The notes: generated by a model from the sequence alone, not told the origin. Positions 8,759-19,958 are shown, counted from the first letter of the stretch. The stretch: 64,000 nt of DNA from Enterobacter bugandensis (GCF_900324475.1 NZ_LT992502.1:4340001-4404000); one strand, 5' to 3'. Translations and numbers: made by a program.

Positions 8759-10075
8759 ATGCCATTAGTCATCGTTGCTATCGGTGTTGTGTTATTACTG
8801 CTCTTGATGATCCGCTTCAAAATGAACGGATTTATCGCTCTGGTTCTGGTGGCACTTGCAGTCGGTCTGATGCAGGGGATGCCGCTGGTTAAAGTTATCA
8901 GCTCTATCAAAGCCGGTGTCGGCGGCACGCTCGGCAGCCTGGCGCTGATCATGGGCTTCGGCGCCATGCTCGGTAAAATGCTGGCGGACTGCGGGGGCGC
9001 GCAGCGTATTGCCACCACGCTTATCGAAAAGTTTGGCAAGAAGAACATCCAGTGGGCGGTGGTGTTAACCGGTTTTACCGTCGGTTTCGCGCTGTTCTAT
9101 GAAGTGGGCTTCGTGCTGATGCTGCCGCTGGTGTTCACCATCGCCGCCGCGGCCAACATCCCGCTGCTGTTCGTGGGTGTGCCAATGGCTGCTGCGCTGT
9201 CCGTGACCCACGGCTTCCTGCCGCCGCACCCGGGTCCAACCGCCATCGCCACCATCTTCCACGCCGATATGGGTAAAACCCTGCTGTTCGGTACGATTCT
9301 GGCGATCCCGACCGTAATTCTGGCAGGCCCGGTGTATGCCCGCTTCCTGAAAGGCATTGATAAGCCTATTCCGGAAGGTCTGTACAGCGCCAAAACCTTC
9401 ACTGAAGAAGAGATGCCAGGCTTTGGCGTCAGCGTCTGGACCTCGCTGGTACCGGTGATCCTGATGGCAATGCGCGCCGTGGCGGAGATGATCCTGCCGA
9501 AAGGCCACGCTTTCCTGGCCGTTGCCGAGTTCCTCGGCGACCCGGTGATGGCAACGCTGATTGCGGTATTGATTGCGATGTTCACCTTCGGCCTGAACCG
9601 TGGCCGCTCCATGGATCAGATCAACGACACGCTGACCTCGTCCATCAAAATCATTGCCATGATGCTGCTGATTATCGGCGGTGGCGGTGCGTTCAAGCAG
9701 GTGCTGGTCGACAGCGGCGTGGACAAATACATCGCTTCCATGATGCATGAAACCAATATCTCTCCAATCCTGATGGCGTGGTCTATTGCTGCCGTGCTGC
9801 GTATCGCGCTGGGTTCTGCAACCGTTGCGGCGATTACAGCGGGCGGTATCGTTGCGCCGCTGATTGCCACCACGGGCGTCAGCCCTGAGCTGATGGTTAT
9901 TGCGGTAGGCTCCGGCAGCGTGATTTTCTCTCACGTGAACGATCCGGGCTTCTGGCTGTTCAAGGAGTACTTCAACCTGACCATCGGTGAGACCATCAAG
10001 TCCTGGTCAATGCTGGAAACCATTATTTCGGTCTGCGGCCTGGTAGGGTGTCTGCTGTTGAATATGGCTCTCTGA
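8759..10075 (+). CDS. gntT: High-affinity gluconate permease GntT
   Basis: A 438-residue membrane protein of the GntP family, the same length as E. coli GntT and nearly identical to it throughout. It has about a dozen hydrophobic segments, starting MPLVIVAIGVVLLLLLMIRF, and the family signature around FYEVGFVLMLPLVFTIA and HGFLPPHPGPTAIA. It imports gluconate with protons. The ribosome binding site is AGG in AAAGGCCAGG before the ATG. Two GntR operators upstream suggest induction by gluconate. The matching regulator gntR and the kinase gntK are not in this window. Confidence 0.97.
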   Translation: MPLVIVAIGVVLLLLLMIRFKMNGFIALVLVALAVGLMQGMPLVKVISSIKAGVGGTLGSLALIMGFGAMLGKMLADCGGAQRIATTLIEKFGKKNIQWAVVLTGFTVGFALFYEVGFVLMLPLVFTIAAAANIPLLFVGVPMAAALSVTHGFLPPHPGPTAIATIFHADMGKTLLFGTILAIPTVILAGPVYARFLKGIDKPIPEGLYSAKTFTEEEMPGFGVSVWTSLVPVILMAMRAVAEMILPKGHAFLAVAEFLGDPVMATLIAVLIAMFTFGLNRGRSMDQINDTLTSSIKIIAMMLLIIGGGGAFKQVLVDSGVDKYIASMMHETNISPILMAWSIAAVLRIALGSATVAAITAGGIVAPLIATTGVSPELMVIAVGSGSVIFSHVNDPGFWLFKEYFNLTIGETIKSWSMLETIISVCGLVGCLLLNMAL

Positions 10076-10094
10076 ATCTCCTGCTCGATCGGTT

Positions 10095-10130
10095 CCCTCT
10101 CCCCTTTGGGGAGAGGGCTAGGGTGAGGGG
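10095..10130. repeat. CCCTCTCCC-type intergenic repeat, copy 2
   Basis: A 10-bp hairpin CCCTCTCCCC-TTT-GGGGAGAGGG is followed by CTA and the tail GGGTGAGGGG. It sits between the convergent ends of gntT and malQ and may act as a bidirectional transcript end. Confidence 0.85.
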
Positions 10131-10134
10131 CAAA

Positions 10135-12216
10135 TTACGACTTCTTACCCACCGCCCTTCTGCGCTTATCCAAATCTTTAATCAGCCTGTTCACCCCGTC
10201 ATCGGCAAACATCGTCTCAAGCGTTGTGGACAGCTTGCGGCGCCAGTTCTTGTACTGATAGCTGGTGCCCGGCACGTTCACCGGCTCCGCCATATCAATC
10301 CAGTCTTCCGGCTGCAGGCCGAGCAAAGCGCTGTTGCTGTCGGCAATATAGCGCTGCAGGCCACGGTTGAGCGTTGGGGTCATTGCCATCAGCGACGCCT
10401 TATGTCCGGCACGCTTCGGCAGACAGCCATGCTTGTGCAGCGCGTCCAGCAGCCCCTGCTTCGCCAGCTCGCGGTCCTGATACAGTCCACGCAGAACCTC
10501 TTCATCTGGATAGAGGCCCAGCGTTTTGCCGAGGGTCAGATCGCCGCTTTCCCAGTAGCCTCTGAGCGTAGGAAGATCATGCGTCGTCGCGACTGCCATT
10601 GACTGTTCAGGGTACGCTTTCGGCGCGCGGAAGGTTTTCTCATGGTCGTTCTCAAAATAGAGCACTTTGTAGGAATAAACCCCGCTGTCGCGGAGCTTGC
10701 TGACAATTTCCACCGGTACGGTACCGAGATCTTCACCGATCACCATGCACTGATGACGTTTACTCTCCAGGGCCAGGATCGACAGCAGATCGTCCACCGG
10801 ATACTGCACGTACGCCCCGTGATCGGCCGTTTCACCGTACGGGATCCACCACAGGCGCAGCACGGACATCACGTGGTCAATGCGCAGCGCCCCGCAGTTC
10901 TGCATGTTCGCGCGCAGCAGGTCGATAAACGGCTCGTAGGCGCGCGCCGCCATCACGTGCGGATCCATCGGCGGCAGGCCCCAGTTCTGACCGAGCGGGC
11001 CGAGGATATCCGGCGGCGCGCCGACGGATGCTTTCAGGCAGTAAAGCTCACGGTCACACCAGGTTTCCGCGCCGCCTTCCGCCACGCCCACGGCCAGATC
11101 GCGATACAGGCCGATCGGCATTTTATAGCCCTGGCTCACCTGCCAGCAGGCGGCAAACTGGCTGTACGCCAGCCACTGCAGCCATAGGTAGAAGTCCACC
11201 TCGTCGGCATGATTTTTACAGAAGGCTTTGACTTCAGGGGTATCCACGGTCTGATACGCTTCCGGCCAGACCGGCCAGCCCCAGCGCATTTCGTCCTCTT
11301 TCACCTGATACGCGTGCAGCGCATCAAATGCCGCCTGCCAGTAGAGGCTTTCACCTTCCTGCATCACGAACTGGCGGAAGGCCGCCATCTGCTCGTCGTC
11401 GCGCTTCGCAAAGCCTTTCCACGCCAGGCGCAGAGCCGCCATTTTCAGCGCGGTCACGGAGGCATAATCTACCCAGTCCGCATCGCGGGCCTGCTTCAGC
11501 AGCTGCTGGGTGGTCTCAAGCTTCCACCACGCCTGCGCCTCTTTGCTGTTTTTGAAATCGTCTAACGCGTTAACGTCGATGTAAATCACGTTCAGCCAGC
11601 GTCGGGAAGACGGGCTGTACGGGCTCGCGCTTTCCGGGTTGGCCGGATAGAGCGCGTGGATCGGGTTGAGGCCGATAAACGCGCCGCCGCGCTCACCAAC
11701 AGATGCCAGCATCTTTTTCAGATCGCCAAAATCGCCGATCCCCCAGTTGCTGTCGGAACGCAGCGTATAGAGCTGCACGCAGGCGCCCCACAGTTTTTTG
11801 CCTTCGAGCAATGCCTGCGGCTCATAGCAGCGTTTTGGCGCGACGATCACCCGGCAGTGAAAACGCTGTTCGTCCTGGGTGAGCGTCAGGCTGTGATAGC
11901 CCTCCGGCAGCTTTGCCGGAAGGTTTAACGTTTTGCCGCCGGTGGCGTGGCCTTTATGCTGATGCCCCTCTTCGGTGGTGAGCAGCCAGCTATACTCGCC
12001 GCGCCCCTCCACCGCCAGCGGCATCTTTTTGCCTGCGGTAAAGACCTTCACGTTTGGCACCGGAGCAGCCGACGCGTTCGCGTCGGTTTTGTGCATGGCA
12101 TCCAGCAAACGTCTTTTGGTGTCCGCACCAATAGACTGCGGTTTGCCGTGCGCATTGATGTAACTGAGGCTAATTCCCGCCGCCTGCGCGGCACTGTCCA
12201 GACGTTTACTCTCCAT
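10135..12216 (-). CDS. malQ: 4-alpha-glucanotransferase (amylomaltase)
   Basis: This 693-residue GH77 enzyme moves maltodextrin segments between chains and releases glucose, so that short maltodextrins become substrates for MalP. The catalytic residues appear as Asp447 (RIDHVM), Glu495 (IGEDLGTVP) and Asp547 (THDLPTLRGYW). The N-terminal ~130 residues are the extra domain typical of enterobacterial MalQ. The PSSRRWLNVIYID and LGPLGQNWGLPP segments are family signatures. It is the second gene of malPQ, starting 9 bases after malP ends, and should be co-activated by MalT. Confidence 0.97.
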   Translation of the reverse strand: MESKRLDSAAQAAGISLSYINAHGKPQSIGADTKRRLLDAMHKTDANASAAPVPNVKVFTAGKKMPLAVEGRGEYSWLLTTEEGHQHKGHATGGKTLNLPAKLPEGYHSLTLTQDEQRFHCRVIVAPKRCYEPQALLEGKKLWGACVQLYTLRSDSNWGIGDFGDLKKMLASVGERGGAFIGLNPIHALYPANPESASPYSPSSRRWLNVIYIDVNALDDFKNSKEAQAWWKLETTQQLLKQARDADWVDYASVTALKMAALRLAWKGFAKRDDEQMAAFRQFVMQEGESLYWQAAFDALHAYQVKEDEMRWGWPVWPEAYQTVDTPEVKAFCKNHADEVDFYLWLQWLAYSQFAACWQVSQGYKMPIGLYRDLAVGVAEGGAETWCDRELYCLKASVGAPPDILGPLGQNWGLPPMDPHVMAARAYEPFIDLLRANMQNCGALRIDHVMSVLRLWWIPYGETADHGAYVQYPVDDLLSILALESKRHQCMVIGEDLGTVPVEIVSKLRDSGVYSYKVLYFENDHEKTFRAPKAYPEQSMAVATTHDLPTLRGYWESGDLTLGKTLGLYPDEEVLRGLYQDRELAKQGLLDALHKHGCLPKRAGHKASLMAMTPTLNRGLQRYIADSNSALLGLQPEDWIDMAEPVNVPGTSYQYKNWRRKLSTTLETMFADDGVNRLIKDLDKRRRAVGKKS

Positions 12217-12225
12217 CGCGCTTCC

Positions 12226-14619
12226 TTAGCGTTTTGCCTGCCAGATACGGGCCTGATAATCACGGATTGAGCGGTCAGAGCTGAACATGCCGCAGCGCGC
12301 GGTGTTCAGAATGCACGCCCGGGTCCACGCCTCCTGGTCGCGGTACAGCACGTCGACCTGTTTCTGCGCTTCAACGTAGGCCGTGAAGTCCGCCATCACC
12401 AGGTACGGGTCGCCGCCGTGTTTGTCCATGCTGTGCAGCATCTGGTCAAACGCGTGCTTGTCGCCATCGCTGTATTTGCCGCTTTCCAGCTCCTTCAGCA
12501 CCGCATCCAGCACTTTGTCTTTTTTACGCCATTTCACCGGGTCGTAGCCTTTGGCCTTGATGGCTTTCACTTCTTCAACAGTATGGCCGAAGATAAAGAT
12601 GTTCTCTTCACCGACCTTCTCGGCGATTTCGACGTTCGCACCGTCCAGCGTGCCGACGGTCAGCGCGCCGTTCAGCGCCAGCTTCATGTTGCCAGTACCG
12701 GACGCTTCTTTCCCTGCGGTCGAGATCTGCTCGGAGATATCCGCCGCCGGGATCAGCATTTCAGCCGCCGAGACGCAGTAATCCGGCAGGAACACGACCT
12801 TCAGCTTGTCGCCCACTTTCGGATCGCTGTTGATCGCCGCCGCCACTTTATTGATGGCGAGGATAATGTTTTTCGCCAGGTAGTAGCCCGGCGCCGCCTT
12901 CGCACCGAACAGGAACACGCGCGGCACGCGGTCGGCCTGCGGGTTCTCGCGGATCTCTTTGTACAGCGCCAGAATGTGCAGCAGGTTCAGGTGCTGACGC
13001 TTGTACTCGTGCAGGCGTTTGATCTGGATATCGAAAATCGCGTTCGGGTTGATCTCAATCCCGGTACGCATTTTCACAAACTCCGCCAGGCGAACCTTGT
13101 TCTCCAGCTTGATCGCGCGGTACTGCTCGCGGAATTTCGCATCGTCGGCGTATTTTTCCAGGTTAATCAGTTGGTCCAGATCGTTGGCCCACTCTTTCTT
13201 CAGGGTCTTATCCAGCAGGCCGGCCAGCAGCGGATTGCACTGCTTGATCCAGCGACGCGGCGTAATGCCGTTGGTCACGTTGTGGAATTTGGTCGGCCAC
13301 AGCTGGTGATATTCCGGGAACAGATCTTTCACCACCAGATCGGAGTGCAGCGCCGCCACGCCGTTAACGGCAAAGCCGCTCACCACGCACATGTTCGCCA
13401 TACGCACCTGTTTGTCGTGCACCACCGCCAGCTTCGCCCAGACGGCTTTGTCGCCCGGCCAGGTTTTCTCCACCAGCGTTTTGAACTGGTCGTTAATCTT
13501 GTTGATGATCTGCATGTGGCGCGGCAGCAGCGTTTTCACCAGCTTCTCATCCCAGCACTCCAGCGCTTCCGGCATCAGGGTGTGGTTGGTATAGGCGAAG
13601 GTGCGGCTGGTGATGGCCCAGGCGTCGTCCCAGCTCAGCTGATGCTCGTCAATCAGCACGCGCAGCAGTTCCGGGATGGCAATAGTCGGGTGCGTATCGT
13701 TAAGCTGAATGACTTCGAAGTCCGGCAGTTGCGCCAGCTTGCGGCCCGCCAGGTGATGGCGACGCAGAATATCCGCCACGGAGCAGGCGCACTGGAAGTA
13801 CTGCTGCATCAGGCGCAGCTTTTTGCCCGCCAGATGGTTGTCGTTCGGATAGAGCACTTTCGTCAGCTTCTCGGCGTCGATCCCCTGCTGCTCAGCGCGC
13901 AGGAAATCGCCGTCGTTGAATTTGGTCAGGTTGAACGGATGCGCGTGCTTCGCCTGCCACAGACGCAGCGGCTGCGCCACGCCGTTACGGTAGCCGAGCA
14001 CCGGCAGATCCCAGGCTTCACCGGTAATAGTGAACGCCGGTTCCCAGAGCCCCTGCTTCGTCACTTTCCCGCCGATGCCGACCTGCACGTCCAGCTGCGC
14101 GTTGTGGCGGAACCACGGGTAGGTATTGCGATGCCAGTCATCCGGCGCTTCCATCTGGTGGCCGTCGGCAAACGACTGGCGGAACAGGCCGTACTGGTAG
14201 TTCAGGCCATAGCCAATCGCCGACTGGCCGACCGTTGCCATAGAGTCAAGGAAACAGGCCGCCAGACGCCCCAGTCCGCCGTTGCCCAGCGCCGGGTCGA
14301 TCTCTTCTTCCAGCAGGTCGGTCAGGTTAATGTCGTGCTCTTTCAGCACATCACCCACCTCCTGATACCAGCCGAGGTTCAGCAGGTTGTTGCCGGTCAG
14401 GCGACCAATCAGGAACTCCATCGAGATATAGTTAACGTGACGCTGGCCTTTGACGGGCTTCGCCACGGGCTGAGCATCCAGCTGCTCTGCGAGCGCCCCG
14501 CTCACCGCCTGCCACCACTGGTGAGGCGTCATCTCGTTTGCAGCATGAAGGCCAAAACGCTGCCACTGACGCGTCAGGGCAGCCTGGAATTGAGCTTTGT
14601 TGAAGGTAGGCTGTGACAT
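12226..14619 (-). CDS. malP: Maltodextrin phosphorylase
   Basis: A 797-residue GT35 phosphorylase that degrades linear maltodextrins to glucose-1-phosphate. The pyridoxal phosphate site [20 protein letters not shown] lies near residue 640, and the N-terminal regulatory segment of animal enzymes is absent. The frame extends to 14652, but the ATG at 14619 ([11 protein letters not shown]) gives the E. coli length and start. It differs from the second phosphorylase of the window (GlgP, at 21692) in lacking the [20 protein letters not shown] leader and in being next to malQ and MalT boxes. Both paralogues are complete. Confidence 0.97.
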   Translation of the reverse strand: MSQPTFNKAQFQAALTRQWQRFGLHAANEMTPHQWWQAVSGALAEQLDAQPVAKPVKGQRHVNYISMEFLIGRLTGNNLLNLGWYQEVGDVLKEHDINLTDLLEEEIDPALGNGGLGRLAACFLDSMATVGQSAIGYGLNYQYGLFRQSFADGHQMEAPDDWHRNTYPWFRHNAQLDVQVGIGGKVTKQGLWEPAFTITGEAWDLPVLGYRNGVAQPLRLWQAKHAHPFNLTKFNDGDFLRAEQQGIDAEKLTKVLYPNDNHLAGKKLRLMQQYFQCACSVADILRRHHLAGRKLAQLPDFEVIQLNDTHPTIAIPELLRVLIDEHQLSWDDAWAITSRTFAYTNHTLMPEALECWDEKLVKTLLPRHMQIINKINDQFKTLVEKTWPGDKAVWAKLAVVHDKQVRMANMCVVSGFAVNGVAALHSDLVVKDLFPEYHQLWPTKFHNVTNGITPRRWIKQCNPLLAGLLDKTLKKEWANDLDQLINLEKYADDAKFREQYRAIKLENKVRLAEFVKMRTGIEINPNAIFDIQIKRLHEYKRQHLNLLHILALYKEIRENPQADRVPRVFLFGAKAAPGYYLAKNIILAINKVAAAINSDPKVGDKLKVVFLPDYCVSAAEMLIPAADISEQISTAGKEASGTGNMKLALNGALTVGTLDGANVEIAEKVGEENIFIFGHTVEEVKAIKAKGYDPVKWRKKDKVLDAVLKELESGKYSDGDKHAFDQMLHSMDKHGGDPYLVMADFTAYVEAQKQVDVLYRDQEAWTRACILNTARCGMFSSDRSIRDYQARIWQAKR

Positions 14620-14681
14620 AAGGGATCGGCATCCTTTAGAAAGAAAACACAAGTTGGCGCTAGTGTGCCAGGCTCATTTCA

Positions 14682-14733
14682 CCTCTTCCTCCTCCCGTGG
14701 GGGATTAGACAGGGAGGAGTGGCGGGGATGAGC
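14682..14733. promoter_or_regulatory. Cluster of MalT boxes for malPQ
   Basis: Three close matches to the MalT box GGGGA(K)GAGG occur here: GGGAGGAGG on the minus strand (14688-14696), GGGAGGAG (14712-14719) and GGGGATGAG (14724-14732) on the plus strand. They lie 69-115 bases before the malP start, the position expected for activation of malPp by MalT bound to ATP and maltotriose. Confidence 0.7.
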
Positions 14734-15067
14734 GTAAAAGTGTGATCGAGGCCACTCTGAGAGCATAGCTGGAGTGTGCCCGGAAGATAAAAAAGTAACC
14801 GGGGAGAATGTCAAAGAAATGAAATGCGGTTTTGGATGAAATTAATCCACGCGGAAATGATTGCTTACGGAGAATAATATTTCAGCAATCGGGTCCTGCC
14901 TAAGGAGATTATTAATCTCACTCAACTTTACCCGAAGTTTATTAAATTCGACGTCATTATACCTTTCTGAAACCAGTTTCAGCCCAGCCTAGTGACATCC
15001 ATACAAGCCAGCATTGACGCGGCATCAAAGCCTTTTCAAAAAAGTTCCAGCACTGGCCGGAATGTTT

Positions 15068-15083
15068 TGTGACAGAGTGCAAA
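15068..15083. promoter_or_regulatory. CRP-like site upstream of malT
   Basis: TGTGACAGAGTGCAAA has a perfect left half (TGTGA) and a weak right half, and closely resembles the CRP site of E. coli malT. It lies 122 bases before the malT start. A -10-like TTATAG is at 15138. The rest of the 585-base malP-malT gap (14734-15067 and 15084-15204) is AT-rich, with one more partial CRP-like sequence at 14741-14756 and no credible gene. Confidence 0.55.
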
Positions 15084-15204
15084 TTCAGAGCCACAAAAGC
15101 CAGACATAACTTGCAATAGTTCTCTTTCTGACCGACCTTATAGCTATTAATTACGAAGCGCAAAAAAAATAAATTCTCTCGTTCCCCACAGTGAAGTGAA
15201 ACCT

Positions 15205-17910
15205 ATGTTGATTCCGTCAAAATTAAGTCGCCCGGTTCGTCTTGACCATACAGTGGTCCGCGAGCGTCTGCTGGCTAAACTTTCCGGCGCGCATAATTTC
15301 CGACTGGCGCTGGTTACGAGCCCTGCAGGTTATGGAAAAACAACGCTCATTTCACAATGGGCCGCAGGTAAGAGCGATCTTGGCTGGTACTCCCTCGACG
15401 AGGGCGACAACCAGCAAGAGCGTTTTGCCAGCTATCTGATTGCCGCTATTCAACAGGCAACCAACGGACACTGCGTCGCCAGCGAGGCAATGGTGCAAAA
15501 GCGCCAGTACGCCAGTCTGTCCTCCCTTTTCTCTCAGCTGTTTATCGAACTGGCCGAATGGCATCGCCCGCTGTACGTTGTGATTGATGACTATCATCTG
15601 ATCACGAACCCGGTTATCCATGAGTCGATGCGCTTCTTCCTGCGCCACCAGCCGGAAAACCTGACCCTGGTCGTGCTGTCACGCAACCTGCCGCAGCTCG
15701 GTATTGCCAACCTGCGCGTGCGCGATCAGCTTCTGGAAGTGGGCAGCCAGCAGCTGGCCTTTACCCACCAGGAAGCGAAACAGTTCTTTGACTGCCGCCT
15801 GACCTCGCCCATTGAGGCCTCCGAAAGCAGCCGCTTGTGTGATGATGTCGCGGGCTGGGCCACGGCGCTGCAGCTGATTGCCCTTTCTGCCCGGCAAAAC
15901 AACAGCCCGACGCACCAGTCTGCGCGCCGTCTGGCCGGCATCAATGCCAGCCATCTTTCGGATTACCTGGTGGATGAGGTGCTGAACAGCGTCGATCCCT
16001 CCACCCGCAATTTCCTGCTGAAAAGCTCCCTGCTGCGGTCCATGAACGACGCGCTGATTGTGCGCGTAACAGGCTGTGAGAACGGTCAGCTGCAGCTGGA
16101 AGAGATTGAACGTCAGGGCCTGTTCCTGACGCGCATGGACGACCCCGGCGAGTGGTTCAGCTATCACCCGCTGTTTGGCAGCTTCCTGCGCCAGCGCTGC
16201 CAGTGGGAGCTGGCAACGGAATTGCCGGAAATCCACCGCGCCGCCGCCGAAAGCTGGATGGCGCAAGGCTTCCCGAGCGAGGCCATTCACCACGCGCTTG
16301 CCGCCGGTGACGCCAGCATGCTGCGCGATATCCTGCTTAACCACGCGTGGGGGCTGTTTAACCACAGCGAACTGACGCTGCTGGAAGAGTCGTTGAAAGC
16401 CCTGCCGTGGGAGAGCCTGCTGGAGAACCCGCGCCTGGTGCTGCTCCAGGCCTGGCTGATGCAGAGCCAGCACCGCTACAGCGAAGTGAATACCCTGCTG
16501 GCGCGCGCCGAGCAGGAGATGGAAAGCGAAATGGATATCACCCTGCACGGCGAATTTAACGCCCTGCGGGCGCAGGTCGCGATTAACGACGGCGATGCGG
16601 ATGAAGCGGAACGGCTGGCGATGGTCGCGCTGGATGAACTGCCGCTGGCGAATTTCTACAGCCGGATTGTGGCTACCTCGGTGCACGGCGAAGTGCTGCA
16701 CTGCAAGGGCGAACTGACGCGCTCCCTTTCGCTGATGCAGCAAACCGAGCAGATGGCGCGCCGCCATGATGTGTGGCACTACGCCCTGTGGAGCCTGATT
16801 CAGCAAAGCGAGATTTTATTCGCACAGGGGTTCCTGCAGGCCGCCTGGGAAAATCAGGAAAAAGCGTTCCAGCTGATTCGTGAACAGCACCTGGAACAGC
16901 TGCCGATGCACGAGTTCCTGTTGCGTATTCGCGCTCAACTGCTGTGGGCATGGTCGCGTCTGGATGAAGCAGAAAGCTGCGCCCGTCAGGGTGTGAACGT
17001 GCTCTCTGGCTTCCAGCCTCAGCAGCAATTGCAGTGTCTGGCCCTGCTGGTGCAGTGCTCGCTGGCGCGTGGCGATCTGGATAACGCCCGCAATCACCTT
17101 AACCGTCTGGAAAACCTGCTCGGCAACGGTCAGTACCACAGCGACTGGGTATCGAACGCCGACAAAGTTCGGGTGATTTACTGGCAGATGACGGGGGACA
17201 AAAAATCCGCCGCCAACTGGCTGCGCCAGACGCCTAAACCGGAATTTGCCAATAACCACTTCCTGCAAAGCCAGTGGCGCAACATCGCCCGCGTGCAGAT
17301 CCTGCTGGGCGACTTTGAGCCTGCCGAAATTGTGCTGGAAGAGTTAAACGAAAACGCCCGCAGCCTGCGTCTGATGAGCGACCTGAACCGCAACCTGCTG
17401 CTGTTAAACCAACTTTACTGGCAGGCTGGGCGCAAAAACGACGCCCAGCGCGTGCTGCTGGAAGCCTTGCAGCTGGCGAACCGCACCGGGTTTATTAGCC
17501 ACTTCGTGATTGAAGGTGAAGTGATGGCGCAGCAGCTGCGCCAGCTGATTCAGCTCAACACGCTGCCGGAGCTGGATCAGCATCGCGCCCAGCGCATTCT
17601 GCGCGAAATTAATCAGCATCATCGCCACAAGTTTGCGCATTTCGACGAGAACTTTGTTGAACGCCTGCTGAACCACCCGGAAGTGCCGGAGCTTATTCGC
17701 ACCAGCCCGCTCACCCAGCGCGAATGGCAGGTGCTGGGGCTGATCTATTCAGGCTATAGCAACGAGCAGATTGCCGGTGAGCTGGCGGTGGCGGCAACCA
17801 CCATCAAAACGCACATTCGCAATCTGTATCAGAAGCTGGGCGTGGCGCACCGTCAGGACGCGGTACAGCATGCGCAGCAGCTGTTGAAGATGATGGGGTA
17901 CGGAGTTTAG
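15205..17910 (+). CDS. malT: Transcriptional activator MalT of the maltose regulon
   Basis: This 901-residue STAND-class ATPase activates mal promoters when bound to ATP and maltotriose. The Walker A loop PAGYGKTT is at residues 40-47, and VIDDYH near 128-133 is the Walker B region. These are followed by the winged-helix/arm portion, a helical TPR-like sensor domain (roughly 430-800) and a LuxR-type HTH at the C-terminus ([20 protein letters not shown] onward, about 829-895). The frame begins at a GTG at 15196, but ATG 15205 ([13 protein letters not shown]) gives the exact E. coli length. It is divergent from malPQ, its main local target. Confidence 0.97.
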   Translation: MLIPSKLSRPVRLDHTVVRERLLAKLSGAHNFRLALVTSPAGYGKTTLISQWAAGKSDLGWYSLDEGDNQQERFASYLIAAIQQATNGHCVASEAMVQKRQYASLSSLFSQLFIELAEWHRPLYVVIDDYHLITNPVIHESMRFFLRHQPENLTLVVLSRNLPQLGIANLRVRDQLLEVGSQQLAFTHQEAKQFFDCRLTSPIEASESSRLCDDVAGWATALQLIALSARQNNSPTHQSARRLAGINASHLSDYLVDEVLNSVDPSTRNFLLKSSLLRSMNDALIVRVTGCENGQLQLEEIERQGLFLTRMDDPGEWFSYHPLFGSFLRQRCQWELATELPEIHRAAAESWMAQGFPSEAIHHALAAGDASMLRDILLNHAWGLFNHSELTLLEESLKALPWESLLENPRLVLLQAWLMQSQHRYSEVNTLLARAEQEMESEMDITLHGEFNALRAQVAINDGDADEAERLAMVALDELPLANFYSRIVATSVHGEVLHCKGELTRSLSLMQQTEQMARRHDVWHYALWSLIQQSEILFAQGFLQAAWENQEKAFQLIREQHLEQLPMHEFLLRIRAQLLWAWSRLDEAESCARQGVNVLSGFQPQQQLQCLALLVQCSLARGDLDNARNHLNRLENLLGNGQYHSDWVSNADKVRVIYWQMTGDKKSAANWLRQTPKPEFANNHFLQSQWRNIARVQILLGDFEPAEIVLEELNENARSLRLMSDLNRNLLLLNQLYWQAGRKNDAQRVLLEALQLANRTGFISHFVIEGEVMAQQLRQLIQLNTLPELDQHRAQRILREINQHHRHKFAHFDENFVERLLNHPEVPELIRTSPLTQREWQVLGLIYSGYSNEQIAGELAVAATTIKTHIRNLYQKLGVAHRQDAVQHAQQLLKMMGYGV

Positions 17911-17927
17911 TTTTGTGCGGCATGATG

Positions 17928-17960
17928 CCCTCACCCCGGCCCTCTCCCACAGGGAGAGGG
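17928..17960. repeat. CCCTCTCCC-type intergenic repeat, copy 3
   Basis: The tail CCCTCACCCC (17928-17937) precedes the hairpin CCCTCTCCC-ACA-GGGAGAGGG (17940-17960). The element is thus in the opposite orientation to copies 2 and 4. It sits between the convergent ends of malT and glpR. Confidence 0.85.
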
Positions 17961-17971
17961 AGAACGGCTTT

Positions 17972-18731
17972 TCAACACAACTCTAACTGCAAATTATTAT
18001 CCTTAATCACCTGCATCACGCCCGCTGGCGGCATCACGTCGGTATAGACCGCATCCACCATGCTGATGCTGCCCATGTTCACCATCGCGTTACGGCCAAA
18101 CTTCGAGTGATCCACCACCAGCATCACGTGGCGCGAGTTTTCAATGATTGCGCGCTTGGTGCGCACCTCGTGGTAATCAAACTCCAGCAGCGAGCCATTC
18201 GCTGTCGATGCCGCTGATCCCCAGGATGCCGAAGTCGAGGCGGAACTGAGAGATAAAGTCGAGCGTCGCTTCGCCGATAATCCCGCCGTCGCGGCTGCGC
18301 AGTTCGCCACCCGCGAGGATGATGCGGAAATCATCTTTCTGCATCAACGTGTTGGCGACGTTCAGGTTGTTGGTCACCACGCGCAGGTTCTCGTGATCCA
18401 GCAGCGCATGAGCGACCGCTTCCGGCGTGGTGCCGATATCAATAAACAGCGTCGCACCGTTCGGGATTTGGCTCGCCACTTTACGCGCAATGCGCTCTTT
18501 TTCTGCCGTCTGCGTGGCTTTACGGTCGTGCCAGGAGGTGTTGACCGAGCTGGAAGGCAGCGCCGCGCCGCCGTGGTGGCGCAAAATACGGTTCTGATCG
18601 GCCAGATCGTTCAGGTCACGACGGATGGTTTGCGGGCTGACGGCAAACTGCTCGACCAGCTCTTCGGTGCTGACGTATCCCTGTTTTTTGACCAGTTCGA
18701 TAATGGCGTCATGACGTTGTGTTTGTTTCAT
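17972..18731 (-). pseudogene. glpR: Glycerol-3-phosphate regulon repressor GlpR, frameshifted
   Basis: Two minus-strand frames together encode a complete DeoR-type repressor. The first (18731 down to 18177) reads MKQTQRHDAIIELVKKQGYV to FGILGISGIDSE, with the winged HTH (STEELVEQFAVSPQTIRRDL) and most of the sugar-phosphate-binding domain. It then runs into WLAAGV and stops. The second frame resumes exactly with GSLLEFDYHEVRTKRAIIEN and runs to QLELC at 17972. Removing one T of the pair at 18198-18199 (reading GAT GGC instead of GAA TGG) restores an uninterrupted 252-residue protein. The truncated product would lose roughly the last 70 residues. E. coli MG1655 stocks also carry a glpR frameshift. 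A sequencing error remains possible. Confidence 0.85.
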
Positions 18732-18747
18732 CAATTATCCCTGAGAA

Positions 18748-19578
18748 TTATGTTCGTTTTCGCGCATGGAGCGTGTCGGCAAGCGCCATTGCAAGACCGA
18801 CGGCGAGGCCGGTGACGTGCGCACCATTGGCGATAGACATACCAAACAGATCAAACCATCCGGCAATTAGCCATATTAACGCAAAGGCTATTAATCCGCG
18901 TTGTAAATAGATGCCGCTTTCCGGGTCGCGCTCCCCGCGAAGCCAGACGTAGCCCATCAAAGCGTAGACGACACCCGACAGCCCGCCGAACCACGGGCCG
19001 CTGAATTTATGCTGTACATAGCCGCTCAGCAGGGCGCTGATTACGGTGATGACAATCAGCTTGCCGCTGCCGAGCCGCTTCTCAACGATACCGCCGAGAT
19101 ACCACCACCACAGCAGGTTAAAGAGGATATGCATCACCGAGAAATGCATCAGCGCGTGGGTAAAGTAGCGCCAGACGTCAAAATCCAGCGACGGGTCATA
19201 TGGCCACGCCAGCGCGATCATCACGCTCTGGTCGCCCACCACGTTCATAATAATGAAGACGATAATGCAAGCTGCCATCAGCAGCAGCGTAAACGGGCCC
19301 GCGCGCTCGCGTATCGTGGCAAGGAAGGGAAAGCGGCTGTAATGCAGTCCGCTGCCGGTCTGCCCGGATTGCCAGCTGGCCGCCAGATAACGCGGGTCGC
19401 CGGGGTTCTCAAGGAAACGCGCCAGCTCCTCGTTGACCCGCGCAGCCTGGCTCTCGTCGGCCAGCCAGACGTCGGTCTGAGTATGTTGCTGAATAGTCAG
19501 AATAACGCCCTGCGTCGCCATATAGTCGACAAACGCCTGGGCGACGCGCGGGTTGGTAAAAGAGGTGATCATCAACAT
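18748..19578 (-). CDS. glpG: Rhomboid intramembrane serine protease GlpG
   Basis: The 276-residue product has a cytoplasmic N-terminal domain (residues 1-90) and six membrane helices. The catalytic dyad is Ser201 in [14 protein letters not shown] and His254 in [25 protein letters not shown] carries the conserved His150-region of the oxyanion site. Numbers match E. coli GlpG, which cleaves membrane proteins within the bilayer. A frame extension to 19605 is not used because ATG 19578 (MLMITSF) fits the family. It is the middle gene of glpEGR, with glpR 16 bases downstream. Confidence 0.96.
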   Translation of the reverse strand: MLMITSFTNPRVAQAFVDYMATQGVILTIQQHTQTDVWLADESQAARVNEELARFLENPGDPRYLAASWQSGQTGSGLHYSRFPFLATIRERAGPFTLLLMAACIIVFIIMNVVGDQSVMIALAWPYDPSLDFDVWRYFTHALMHFSVMHILFNLLWWWYLGGIVEKRLGSGKLIVITVISALLSGYVQHKFSGPWFGGLSGVVYALMGYVWLRGERDPESGIYLQRGLIAFALIWLIAGWFDLFGMSIANGAHVTGLAVGLAMALADTLHARKRT

Positions 19579-19625
19579 GGGCAGCGGTCGCTTATTTCCA
19601 CACAAAAGGGGACAGTATAGCGGGA

Positions 19626-19958
19626 TTAGCGCTCAAACGCGTATTCCACTTCTGCCGGGAAATGACGATGCCAGGCATCGAAGCCGCCGTCGACGCTGTA
19701 AACCGCGTCATAGCCTTGCTGAATCAGATACTGCGCCGCGCCTTTGCTGCTGTTGCCGTGGTAGCACATGACCATAACGGGCGTTTCGAAGTCGTTATCG
19801 CGCATAAACGCGCCCAGCGTGTCGTTGGTCAGATGAAACGCGCCCGGCGTGTGGCCCATCGCAAAACTCTGCGGGTCGCGGATGTCCACCAGCACCGCTT
19901 TTCCCTGGTGCATCTTCTGGTGGGCTTCTTCTACGTTAATACATTCAAACTGATCCAT
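19626..19958 (-). CDS. glpE: Thiosulfate sulfurtransferase GlpE (single-domain rhodanese)
   Basis: A 110-residue rhodanese with the active-site loop CYHGNS, catalytic Cys65, and the family start MDQFECINV. It transfers sulfane sulfur from thiosulfate to acceptors such as cyanide or thioredoxin; its role in glycerol metabolism is unclear. It is the first gene of glpEGR, 47 bases before glpG, and is divergent from glpD. Confidence 0.96.
   Translation of the reverse strand: MDQFECINVEEAHQKMHQGKAVLVDIRDPQSFAMGHTPGAFHLTNDTLGAFMRDNDFETPVMVMCYHGNSSKGAAQYLIQQGYDAVYSVDGGFDAWHRHFPAEVEYAFER

Noticed and set aside
12418..14616. 732-residue plus-strand open frame opposite malP
   Set aside because: It mirrors the malP coding frame; the protein is His/Gln/Arg/Val-rich with no recognisable domain, as expected for an antisense shadow of a GC-rich gene.
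14741..14756. Possible second CRP site between malP and malT
   Set aside because: TGTGATCGAGGCCACT has only one good half-site; kept out of the feature list, since malP in E. coli does not need CRP directly.
14957..15163. 68-residue minus-strand frame in the malP-malT intergenic region
   Set aside because: It covers the malT CRP site and promoter region, starts without a ribosome binding site and resembles nothing known.
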